From: SZUA-309 sp965230005
GTDB taxonomy: Bacteria > Pseudomonadota > Gammaproteobacteria > Pseudomonadales > Azotimanducaceae
Length of the DNA stretch: 64,000 bases
Direction of reading: 5' to 3'
Assembly (NCBI GenBank): GCA_965230005.1
Contig: OZ245934.1
Coordinates: 4,588,001 to 4,652,000 of the forward strand
Of this stretch, positions 41,140 to 49,379 are shown piece after piece. The first letter of the stretch is position 1. Every line of letters starts with the position of its first letter. Under the pieces are notes generated by a model. It had not been told where the DNA came from. It did not search any database and saw only the letters and a list, made by a program, of their open reading frames with translations. The position numbers and the translations under genes were made by a program.

Positions 41140-44100
41140 TTACGTCCCTTTCTCGATCACTGTCGCCAATTCAAGGTACCGGCAGAATCCGTTAGCCATC
41201 TTCATTTGCCGCGGCGTTCTGCATTCTGGTTCTAAGAGTGCGGGCGTGCCGACGAGCACGCAGAGCGCTCGCGCGCGAGAGGTTGCGACGTTGAAGCGAT
41301 GACCGTCGTAGAGGAAATCCATGCCTCGCGGTGCATCCTCCGGGCTGGAGCTCGTCATGGAGTAGATGACGATAGGGGCTTCCTGACCCTGGAAGCGGTC
41401 TACTGTGCCAATCCTGTGGCTGAGCTCGGGTAGTGCGTCGCTCAGTGCTGCTACCTGTGCGTTATAGGGGGCGACCAGGAGAATGTCGTCGACGGTGACC
41501 TGGTGCTTCGCGTCTTTCTGATCCGTCCAGCTGGCGCCGCCAAGGAGGTCATTCACCAGCTCTGCGATTGCAGCGGCTTCCTCCGGCGATTTGGCCTGTC
41601 GACCGGTGTGCGTCGTTGGCAGGTAGCGCAGACCTGAGCCTTCCAGGCCGGCATAACTGCTGCCTGGGTGGTCGACTTTTTGTTTAGCAAGCTCAGGGCG
41701 CGCGCTGAGCTTTCCTTCGTAGTAAACCTCTGATGTGAACGAGGCGATCGAAGGGTGCAGCCGATAGGTTTCTTCGAGAAAGAGACCGAGCTCAGCCGGC
41801 ATGGTTTCGGCGCCATTCAACCAGTGCTGCAAAGCCGACACTTCGCTTCCTTCGGGATGGCTGCTCTGTAGGGGTTGTTCGAGCTGCTGCGGATCCCCAA
41901 GCAGCACGAGACTCTGGCCTGCTGGCGCGGCAGCAAGCGTGTTGCTCAATGCCATCTGCCCAGCCTCGTCGACGATCAGCACGTCCACGGCACCCTCGAA
42001 CTGATCTCTAGCCCAGCCGAAGGCAGTTGCACCCACGACGTCCACAGAGCCATCCGCCAGGCCGCCTAAGGTCTTTGGATAACTGCTGGTGGTCTCGATG
42101 CCCCAGCACCCGTCGTATTCACGATCCGTTTTGTGCAGCACGTTGAGCTCAAGGCCCATCTTTGCGGCCTCCTCGCATGCGCCTTCCAGTAGATTGGTGA
42201 TCACCTTATGGCTCACGGCCGTCACGCCCACCTTGAGGCCTAGTTGCTTGAGCGTGCAGATGATGTGGGCGCCGGTGTAGGTTTTGCCGGTGCCTGGTGG
42301 GCCTTGCAGCGCAAGGACTTGTCCATTGAGTGCGCCGGTAATGCGGCAGGCGGCCTCCAGCGTGGTTTCGTCAGGCTGCTTCAGTGCGTGGGATCCCTGA
42401 GGCAATACAGGTGGATTACGCAGAAGCAGCGAAGTTGCTGACTGATAGGTCGGGTTGCCAGAGAAACCGTGCGAGAGAATCGCTTCTCCATAGCGCATCA
42501 GTGACTTGCGCAGGGCGTCCTGACTTACGCGCTTGTGAAGGATTACTTCAGTTGCCTGGTCATCCGCCGTAGCGATGCGCTGCTTGATGTCTACGGTTCG
42601 TTCGCTGTAATTCACCGCCGCGATCGTGCCGAAATCTGTCTCGTCGGCAAGGTAGGTGGTGTCGCCGCGACGTGCGTCGAGTTCCTGGTTTTGGAACCGA
42701 TAGCGAAGTACCGGGGAGCGAGCAGCCTCGACCACCTCCAGAAACTCCAGCCCCATCAGCGCCCGTCGCTCGGCAGCGTAGTCTTCGATCGGCAGATCGA
42801 TCAGGCGGTAGTATTCCCAATAGGTCGCTTTCTCTTCCCGCCGATGAAACTCCATCATGTGGGCAAGGGCGACGGTAGCTCGATCCTGATCTGACCAGTC
42901 GGTGCGATCATCTGGCACCTTTTGCAACAAGCCATCTCTCAGTGCTCTCAGCTCCTGGTCGAGGTCTGAGAGGCCTTCTGAAGCTTCGCCGTCGACCAAT
43001 TCAGATCTTGGAATCTCCTGACCTTTGTCGACGGCTTCTTTTCTGAGGTCTTCCAGCCAGTCTCTGAGTCGGCGGGTCGATTCGCAGTCTTCCCGGTTGT
43101 AGGCCTCCACAGCGCCACGCAGATCTGCCCAGGTATCCGGTGCTGCGCCAGCTTCCATCGCCTGCTCGATCATTCGGCGGGCGAGAGAGGCTTCGCGGAG
43201 ATCCTGCTTGCGGGTGTATCCGAAGAAGGGCTCCAGATCCTTGATGGAATAGCGTTCAACGCCGGCGATCAGCGCCCGTTTGACCACCGCGTGCAGGTCC
43301 ACGAAAGCTCGACCCCGGAGTAGCTCGTCCAGCTCGGTTTCCCGGGTCGCGTAATTGCCCATCAGTCGCTTCATAGCGACGGGCTCATAGGGTGCGAAGT
43401 GGTAGATGTGGGCACCTGGGTTCGCGGACCGAATGGCCAGCGCGGTGTCTACGAAGTGCTCGAAAGCGGCTTTTTCTTCGGCAGCAGTGGTTGCCCAGAG
43501 CGGGGTATATCGCTCGCTGCCGTCTTTGTTCAGTGTGACGTAGCCGGTTAGGTACTCGCTCACGCCTTCGTCGGTGAAGTGGTTGCCCTCGAAGTCGAGG
43601 AAGATGTCCTGCGGCGTTGGTTCCGGCAGCAGGCGGAAGCCGTGTTCCTCGTCGATCGGTTCGCGGATCTCGAAGTAGGTCTCTCCGGTTTCGCGGGCGA
43701 TAAGCTGGGTTCTCGCTTGGTCTCGCACCTTCGTCAGAGACTCGTGGGAGCCGCGTCTTGGCTTCGGCACCGTATCCAGGGTTGCCAGGGCTTCGAGTCT
43801 GTTGATCCCCGTGTCTCTGAGCTCGCCGATCTGGCCTTTGGAGATGCCGGCCACATAACAGAGATGATCATCAGCGCGGCGCCGCTGCTCGCAGAGTTCC
43901 CACCAGGCGCAGAGGTCACAGAAAGCGACTTTTTCCGGATAGGTTTCGGGCAGGGTAGTGACGAAACGCTCGAGCCCGTTCTCGACGATGCGGAAGTAAG
44001 CGCTGTAGTCGTCGGTCCGATAGCTGAGCGGCGCGAAGTCGTTTGCTGGCGTGACGACGTGCATGCGTTCCGGTCGAGCGCCCTGGAGCTCCTCGACCAG

Positions 44101-44571
44101 GCGGGTGTAGACACACAGCTGCAGAATGGTGCCCGCGCGGGTATCGCGGGCGAGCTTCGTGTCTGCTACTTCATAAGACCAGTCCCAGTGTTCAGAAGGG
44201 CGTTCTACTCTCAGGAGGAAGTCCGCCTGCCCGGACCAGCCCTCATCAGCAAGCCTCGGCTGGTAGATCACATCTCTGCCTTCCGCCATGGCCGCGATGG
44301 TCTCTTCCCGACCGATCAGCAGGTAGTCGCCGGGCTGCTGCGGGTCTGGTTTCGCCAGCACCTCTAGGCCTTTGGCCTGCAGATGGGCCAGATAGGCTTT
44401 TTCGTGCTCGATGCCTTTCTCGCGCAGGAGATCAATGTAGGGCCCGTAACGGGTGGGCCGATCGGTGCCTTTGCGTGCTGCCGTCGCATCCAGCGCGGAC
44501 GCATGGCGGCAGCTCAGAAAGTTGCTGAGGTCGGTGGGGGCGAGGATGAGGTCGTTGTCTTTCAGGCGCAT
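41140..44571 (-). CDS. TM0106-type RecB nuclease fused to a DNA2-like helicase
   Basis: A 1143-residue multidomain enzyme. Residues about 1-250 are a RecB-like nuclease (GRDVIYQPRLADEGWSGQADFLL, EVADTKLARDTRAGTILQLCVYT) with Fe-S-type cysteines: C22 in LSCRHAS and the group FCDLCAWWELC near residue 230. About 310-490 is a YprB-like RNase H domain (DIFLDFEGNHF). About 740-1143 is an SF1 helicase with GPPGTGKT (near 757), VDEAGQMAL, GDPQQLEQPL and VDRFQGQEAPIVIYSMTSS. This architecture occurs in the TM0106 family and in defence islands. It heads a two-gene operon with the HEPN-like protein. The GC content is closer to the host than that of the operon to its left. Confidence 0.92.
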   Translation of the reverse strand: MRLKDNDLILAPTDLSNFLSCRHASALDATAARKGTDRPTRYGPYIDLLREKGIEHEKAYLAHLQAKGLEVLAKPDPQQPGDYLLIGREETIAAMAEGRDVIYQPRLADEGWSGQADFLLRVERPSEHWDWSYEVADTKLARDTRAGTILQLCVYTRLVEELQGARPERMHVVTPANDFAPLSYRTDDYSAYFRIVENGLERFVTTLPETYPEKVAFCDLCAWWELCEQRRRADDHLCYVAGISKGQIGELRDTGINRLEALATLDTVPKPRRGSHESLTKVRDQARTQLIARETGETYFEIREPIDEEHGFRLLPEPTPQDIFLDFEGNHFTDEGVSEYLTGYVTLNKDGSERYTPLWATTAAEEKAAFEHFVDTALAIRSANPGAHIYHFAPYEPVAMKRLMGNYATRETELDELLRGRAFVDLHAVVKRALIAGVERYSIKDLEPFFGYTRKQDLREASLARRMIEQAMEAGAAPDTWADLRGAVEAYNREDCESTRRLRDWLEDLRKEAVDKGQEIPRSELVDGEASEGLSDLDQELRALRDGLLQKVPDDRTDWSDQDRATVALAHMMEFHRREEKATYWEYYRLIDLPIEDYAAERRALMGLEFLEVVEAARSPVLRYRFQNQELDARRGDTTYLADETDFGTIAAVNYSERTVDIKQRIATADDQATEVILHKRVSQDALRKSLMRYGEAILSHGFSGNPTYQSATSLLLRNPPVLPQGSHALKQPDETTLEAACRITGALNGQVLALQGPPGTGKTYTGAHIICTLKQLGLKVGVTAVSHKVITNLLEGACEEAAKMGLELNVLHKTDREYDGCWGIETTSSYPKTLGGLADGSVDVVGATAFGWARDQFEGAVDVLIVDEAGQMALSNTLAAAPAGQSLVLLGDPQQLEQPLQSSHPEGSEVSALQHWLNGAETMPAELGLFLEETYRLHPSIASFTSEVYYEGKLSARPELAKQKVDHPGSSYAGLEGSGLRYLPTTHTGRQAKSPEEAAAIAELVNDLLGGASWTDQKDAKHQVTVDDILLVAPYNAQVAALSDALPELSHRIGTVDRFQGQEAPIVIYSMTSSSPEDAPRGMDFLYDGHRFNVATSRARALCVLVGTPALLEPECRTPRQMKMANGFCRYLELATVIEKGT

Positions 44572-44767
44572 TGGAGATGTTGATCCCTGAACACTTCACG
44601 ATGGGCGCGACTTCCTATCCTGCTTCGTGAACGGATCACTGTCTGTGCGCTGGATATCGGCAGAGAGAAGTCATCAAACAGTGAACTAACAAACGGAAGC
44701 CGTCAGTCGACTGAGATAGGCTCGCAGGTTGACGAATAAAGTCTCGAATGCCGTCCAGGGATTGATC
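44572..44767. promoter_or_regulatory. Divergent promoter region between RecB-helicase and Mrr genes
   Basis: About 200 bases separate two divergent nuclease genes. Two spaced inverted repeats are present: TTCACGA (44595-44601) with TCGTGAA (44625-44631), and TCACTGT (44636-44642) with ACAGTGA (44678-44684). They could be operators for a shared regulator. No clear sigma-70 promoter can be picked by eye. Confidence 0.35.
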
Positions 44768-46435
44768 ATGGCTAATCAGATCACTGTCTCGGTGCCGGAT
44801 AGCCTGGCACCTCACGTTCAGATCAGCGACGTGCGGGGTAACCGCCGCCAGAACGGCTCCATTTCATCCTATGCCGTTGAGCTCGTCTGCCAGAAACTCC
44901 ATCTGCAGCGGACGATCACCGCCAAGCACCCTGATCTTCTGATCTCGAAGGTCGAAGTGGCACTGGGCGCCTGGGCCAAGAAGATGGACCGGCAGTTGAA
45001 GCTGGATGCTCAGGCGGCATCGGCCGCGAAAGCGGCTGCGATGACAACGGATGCCCAGCAGCAGCTCGAAACGCTCGCGTCGCTCCTTGAACACACGCTG
45101 TCTGTGGATGACGCGATTGATTGGAATCGGGCGATGCACCTGGATCGGTTCTCAGACCCCTCTTCAGCGGATCAGCGCAGCAGCTTCGTGAACCGGGACC
45201 GCCAGGGCCGACCGACCAGCTATGAGAAGGTCGAACAGCCGAGCAAACCCGAGCTGAGTTCAATACTCGCTCAGGCTGGTCTCCTCGATCGGTGGTTCCG
45301 GAAGAAGCAGCTGATCTCTGAATGGGTGCAGAGCAAGAATCAGAAACGCCAGGCCAGGTATCTCCAGGAAGTCGAGAGCTTCGTGAAGGCGGAAGCGGCG
45401 GTTGAGGAGATGCGTGCGCGCTACGAGAAACTCGAGCCGGATGCGATCGAAGAGTACTGCGATCTGGTGCTCATCGAGTCGGAGTATCCGGAACTGGTCC
45501 CCAAGCGATGGGATATTGAGTACTCGCCAGAGAGCAGAACCCTGGTGCTCGTCTACGATTTACCGGCGCCAGATGATCTCCTGGATGCGGAATCATATCG
45601 ATACATAAAGAGCCGGGATCTGATTGAGCCTAAGCGATTGAAGGACGCTGAGCGTAGGCGAATTTACGACTCTGTCATTCACCAGCTCTGCATCCGTACG
45701 CTTCACGAACTTTTCGAAGCCGATACTGTGAACGCCCTGGACGGCATCACCTTTAACGGCAAAGTGACGAGCGTCCATCCCGCCACAGGAAACGAAGAGG
45801 CGAAAGTGATTCTCTCCGTACATGCAGATAAGGGAGAGTTTCTCGCCTTTGACCTCGCCAGGGTCGACCCGAAAGCGACCTTCAAGCATCTGAAAGGCGT
45901 CTCTGCCGCACAACTGACCGATCTGGCAGCCGTGCAGCCGCTTGCGCTTCCGCAGAGCACGGACAAGCGCCTGGTAGAAAATCGAGAGGTCATGGCGAGC
46001 GTCGACAAAGGCACCAATCTGGCGGCCATGCACTGGGAAGACTTTGAGCACATGGTCCGTGAGCTCTTCGAGGCAGAATTCGGCGGAGACTCCGCGGAAG
46101 TACGGGTAACGCAGGCGAGCTCGGATGGCGGCGTGGACGCCATTGTCTTCGACTCTGATCCGATCCGTGGCGGAAAGATCGTTATTCAGGCGAAACGCTA
46201 TACGAAGACGGTTGGTGTCTCTGCGGTGCGGGACCTCTACGGCACCATGATGAGTGAAGGCGCCATGAAGGGGATTCTGGTCACCACGTCCGACTTCGGC
46301 TCGGACTCCTATAACTTCGTGAAGGACAAGCCGATCACGTTGATCGGAGGCAGTCAGCTGCTGCACATGATGGGTCGGCATGGTGAAAAGGCCTACATCA
46401 ATCTCCAGGAAGCCAGGCAGCAGCTGGCGAGTTAA
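44768..46435 (+). CDS. Mrr-type restriction endonuclease
   Basis: A 555-residue protein whose C-terminal 130 residues are an Mrr catalytic domain: MHWEDFEHMVRELFEAEFGG, then SSDGGVDAIVFD with the catalytic aspartate and VIQAKRYTKTVGVSAVRDLYG with the QxK motif. The N-terminal 400 residues (coiled coil and DNA-binding-like region, no recognised domain) are longer than in E. coli Mrr. Mrr proteins cleave modified DNA. The frame begins with TTG at 44729; the ATG at 44768 (MANQITVSVPDSL) is more convincing. Followed 2 bases after its stop by another PD-(D/E)XK gene, so they form an operon. Confidence 0.9.
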   Translation: MANQITVSVPDSLAPHVQISDVRGNRRQNGSISSYAVELVCQKLHLQRTITAKHPDLLISKVEVALGAWAKKMDRQLKLDAQAASAAKAAAMTTDAQQQLETLASLLEHTLSVDDAIDWNRAMHLDRFSDPSSADQRSSFVNRDRQGRPTSYEKVEQPSKPELSSILAQAGLLDRWFRKKQLISEWVQSKNQKRQARYLQEVESFVKAEAAVEEMRARYEKLEPDAIEEYCDLVLIESEYPELVPKRWDIEYSPESRTLVLVYDLPAPDDLLDAESYRYIKSRDLIEPKRLKDAERRRIYDSVIHQLCIRTLHELFEADTVNALDGITFNGKVTSVHPATGNEEAKVILSVHADKGEFLAFDLARVDPKATFKHLKGVSAAQLTDLAAVQPLALPQSTDKRLVENREVMASVDKGTNLAAMHWEDFEHMVRELFEAEFGGDSAEVRVTQASSDGGVDAIVFDSDPIRGGKIVIQAKRYTKTVGVSAVRDLYGTMMSEGAMKGILVTTSDFGSDSYNFVKDKPITLIGGSQLLHMMGRHGEKAYINLQEARQQLAS

Positions 46436-46437
46436 AG

Positions 46438-47223
46438 ATGGATACTCAGTTCCCAAGAACCCCGGAGAATCGGCGACCAGTCGGGCGGCTGCTAGAAGAG
46501 ATCTCCTGGGATGGCGGGCGCTGTACCAGGCTGCGCGATGCTGAGCGTGGCAAGGAAAACATGCTCACCACGGAGGTGTTTCAGGCGCTGGATCTCCTTC
46601 CACGCTCAGACTTTTTGGCCAGGCTCCCGCTGAACGGAGAGTGTGGTGGTGAGAGCACGCGACGCCGGTTCGCCGAAGAGGCGGAAGACTTCGAGATCAC
46701 CATCCTGCCGGGCAGTGTGTATCTGAATCCTTCGGAGTCTGTTTACTCAAGAGCCCTACCGGTCCAGCCGGATGTGCTGCTGCAGTCTGATTCCATGTAT
46801 GGCTACGTAGAGGCGAAGGCCATTGCCGGTCAGCCAGGATTTCAGGTGGAGCAGCTGGCGCGTCAGTTCCTGGCTGTGCACCACTACGCGGGAGTGCGGT
46901 TGCCGTTCATGCTGCTGGTGTTGCCTGCACCGCCTCCAATCCCGGTTAAGTCCCAGGGCAGGAAGTTGGTGGTAGATGCGATAGAAGATGATCTGGCCAG
47001 TGTTCTGTGTAAGTCAGAGCTGAGTCTGCCTGACGATATGGATGTTCGGTCTGCCGTCTCCGAGAGCGTTCACTGGACCACGTGGGGCCAGATAGCGCGG
47101 ATGGTCCAAGCGCGGGCGGATGAGGTGATGTCGGAATCTGTCGTCCCTTTATCGATGCGGAGGTCTGTGATGCGGACTGCGGCGCACCTTATCGATTCCA
47201 TCGAGTGGCACGCTTCCAGATGA
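46438..47223 (+). CDS. PD-(D/E)XK-like protein encoded with Mrr
   Basis: A 261-residue protein. LPVQPDVLLQSDSMYGYVEAKAI provides the aspartate and the ExK signature of the restriction-endonuclease fold, and QVEQLARQFLAVHHYAG is the following helix. The first 90 residues (with ENMLTTEVFQALDLLPRSDFLARL) resemble the N-terminus of uncharacterised defence-associated nucleases. The ATG starts 2 bases after the Mrr stop, indicating coupling. The substrate (DNA or RNA) cannot be told. Confidence 0.65.
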   Translation: MDTQFPRTPENRRPVGRLLEEISWDGGRCTRLRDAERGKENMLTTEVFQALDLLPRSDFLARLPLNGECGGESTRRRFAEEAEDFEITILPGSVYLNPSESVYSRALPVQPDVLLQSDSMYGYVEAKAIAGQPGFQVEQLARQFLAVHHYAGVRLPFMLLVLPAPPPIPVKSQGRKLVVDAIEDDLASVLCKSELSLPDDMDVRSAVSESVHWTTWGQIARMVQARADEVMSESVVPLSMRRSVMRTAAHLIDSIEWHASR

Positions 47224-47277
47224 GCAGCGTGATGCCGGTCGGTTTGATTGTGTCTACTCGGTTGGGTCAATTCAGCC

Positions 47278-47757
47278 ATGGGTGAGCAATCAGGTTTAAC
47301 CGACAAGGAACGCTGGATCCTGAGTCGTGCTCGTCGCATTCTGAAAGACTTCCCGGAATGGTCGAGGGAGCGGGCATTGTCGCTGGCCACGGAACTCTAC
47401 GCGAAGGAGGCTCGCCCGAACGTTGCGGTAGCACAATCGAAAACAGATTCTGCAAAACGAATTGCCAGGGCGACGCGTCCCGCGGAGAAGGCGCCATCGA
47501 AGCCTCTCGAGTCGGAAGATAAGCCTGAGGTCCGGCTGAAGAGTCGAAGAGGATCGAGGCAGTCGCTGGAACGGTTCTGTGTGAACTGTCGGAAACGCTC
47601 TGAACAGACCTGGCGGTATGCCGAAAGCAACCTGGGGCCCGTCTTCATCTGTCGTGATTGCAAACCCGAGGTGTTTGATCGGTCCTTCGGTTCGAAGGAT
47701 GCCCTTGATCACGCGGTCAGCGGCGGCGCCTGGGAGCAGAATCGAAGGAAGCACTAG
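47278..47757 (+). CDS. Small zinc-ribbon protein of the Mrr operon
   Basis: A 159-residue basic protein. It has a helical N-terminus (DKERWILSRARRILKDFPEWSRERALSLAT, in part), an Arg/Lys/Ser-rich low-complexity middle and a C-terminal zinc ribbon made of FCVNCRKRS and VFICRDCKPE (two CX2C pairs). It follows the nuclease gene by 54 bp and is probably part of that operon. The basic middle and zinc ribbon suggest nucleic-acid binding. Not a recognised family. The ATG at 47278 is preferred over an earlier in-frame start. Confidence 0.6.
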   Translation: MGEQSGLTDKERWILSRARRILKDFPEWSRERALSLATELYAKEARPNVAVAQSKTDSAKRIARATRPAEKAPSKPLESEDKPEVRLKSRRGSRQSLERFCVNCRKRSEQTWRYAESNLGPVFICRDCKPEVFDRSFGSKDALDHAVSGGAWEQNRRKH

Positions 47758-47858
47758 GTGGTCGCCGCCATCGCCGGTTGCGGCTGAGCACGTTGAGCTA
47801 TGTCGTCTGCCTGAGGATCTGGGGTTGGCGTGGTGATCAGAGTGCGAAGGTCATGCAG

Positions 47859-48488
47859 TCAGGACCAGCGGTCGAACCGCATTACCTCGTCGACGGGTTT
47901 ACGAGTGACCGGACCGAAGTTGCCCATCGGGAAGCCGACGGGGATGAGGCAGAGTGCTGCAAAAGTCTCCGGCAGATTCAGGATCTCGCGTATCGTCGCC
48001 TGATCGCGCAAGGCCAGCGTTGTCGGCGCCGCACCCAGGCCAAGGGAACGGGCGGTGAGCAGCAGGTTCTGGATGCCTGGCCACACGGAGCCGGCCTGGC
48101 GGTACACGCCCAGATCCTTAACCGGTTCGGGGTAGTCGAAGCACGCAACGATCAGTGCCGGGATCTCGTGCATGTGATCCATCTGCCAGACGACTGCCTG
48201 CAGCATACGTCCCACTTGTTCTGACGGCGGATTGGCCGCGTCCGCAGCGATGTAGGGTTCTGCGTGTTTCCGGTTTTGCTCCGCAATCTGGCGTTTGAGG
48301 TCGGGGTCGCGCACCACTACCCAGCGAGCGCGCTGCGAGTTGGACCCGGATGGTGCCTGGTTTGCGGCATCAATCAGCTGCACAAGCAACTCCTCCGGTA
48401 CCTCGTCCGGTTTGATGCGGCGCATCGCACGGCAGTTGTAGATGGCTTCCTGCAGGCCGAATTGGTCCGCCACTTGATCTCCCCTCAC
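47859..48488 (-). CDS. Nitroreductase-family protein
   Basis: A 209-residue FMN-dependent NAD(P)H oxidoreductase: AIYNCRAMRRIKPDEVPEELLVQLIDAANQAPSGSNSQ (in part) holds the FMN-binding R-R and PSGSN motifs, and GVYRQAGSVWPGIQNLLLTARSLGLGAAPTT is the conserved dimer/FMN helix. It probably reduces a quinone, nitro or flavin-type substrate. The start codon is GTG at 48488 or a second GTG five codons later. Divergent from the ICMT-like gene with only 22 bp between, so the promoters overlap the coding ends. Confidence 0.9.
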   Translation of the reverse strand: MRGDQVADQFGLQEAIYNCRAMRRIKPDEVPEELLVQLIDAANQAPSGSNSQRARWVVVRDPDLKRQIAEQNRKHAEPYIAADAANPPSEQVGRMLQAVVWQMDHMHEIPALIVACFDYPEPVKDLGVYRQAGSVWPGIQNLLLTARSLGLGAAPTTLALRDQATIREILNLPETFAALCLIPVGFPMGNFGPVTRKPVDEVMRFDRWS

Positions 48489-48510
48489 TTGTCCGGTTAC
48501 TTGGTACCTT

Positions 48511-49224
48511 ATGACTGACCCGTCATCGCATCAAATGACTACGGGTAAACCCATACCCGGTTGGGCACCCGGATTCGCTGGTTTTTTGCTGTTGGCTGGT
48601 CTTGTGGTCGTGGGGTTGGTGGCAGTCCGCCAGTCCTGGAATCCTGGGTTGGCTTACTTCGCAATCATGGTGGCGGTGCTTGCGATCAACATCCTGAGTG
48701 TTGCGATCTGGAATCCCGTGCTCATCGGTCGACGAATAGGTGTTAAATCGGGAACCAAGGGCTGGGACTGGGTTGTCATGCTGGTGGGTTTTGCACCCGG
48801 GCTTGTGGGGATGTTTGTTGCCGCGTGGTGGCAGAACGGCGCGACCGGACTCGCGCCTATCGACGCCGTGTGGTGGCTGGCGCTCTTCATACTGGGGGTG
48901 GGTTGGGGATTCGCCAACTGGTCGATGATCGTAAATCCCTTTTTCGAGAAAACCGTGCGCATTCAGTCGGAGCACGACCATCAGGTCATCGATTCCGGTA
49001 CTTACGCATTTGTCCGGCACCCGGGTTACGTCGGCTTCCTCGCCTGGATACTCACCACTCCGGTATTGCTGGGTTCGTCCTGGGCTTGGCCGCCCGCGAT
49101 TCTGGCGGCGGGAGCGCTGGTGGTTCGAACCTGGCTCGAAGACCGAACGCTCAAAGATGAACTGTCCGGTTATGCCGATTACGCGGAACGAGTGCCGAAT
49201 CGTTTGATTCCAGGGGTCTGGTGA
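48511..49224 (+). CDS. ICMT/PEMT-like membrane methyltransferase
   Basis: A 237-residue integral membrane protein with five to six hydrophobic helices. The C-terminal region GTYAFVRHPGYVGFLAWILTTPVLLGS with a final LEDRTLKDELSGYADYAERVPNRLIPGVW (in part) is the SAM-binding RHPxY...E signature of isoprenylcysteine carboxyl methyltransferase and phospholipid methyltransferase-like proteins. Substrate unknown; bacterial members are often methyltransferases of isoprenoids or lipids. Divergent from the nitroreductase gene. Confidence 0.85.
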   Translation: MTDPSSHQMTTGKPIPGWAPGFAGFLLLAGLVVVGLVAVRQSWNPGLAYFAIMVAVLAINILSVAIWNPVLIGRRIGVKSGTKGWDWVVMLVGFAPGLVGMFVAAWWQNGATGLAPIDAVWWLALFILGVGWGFANWSMIVNPFFEKTVRIQSEHDHQVIDSGTYAFVRHPGYVGFLAWILTTPVLLGSSWAWPPAILAAGALVVRTWLEDRTLKDELSGYADYAERVPNRLIPGVW

Positions 49225-49379
49225 GATCCGGCGTACTTTCGAGATGGCAGGTAGGCTCGAAACTCCCAAATCCCAAGCCCTGGCTCCTCTCAGGGCCGCC
49301 TGAGTCTGCAGCCCGTCAACGGCACCGTTGTCCGGCCACCGCTAGCCCGCTACGCTGACCTCGGGAGAGGAGCAATATA

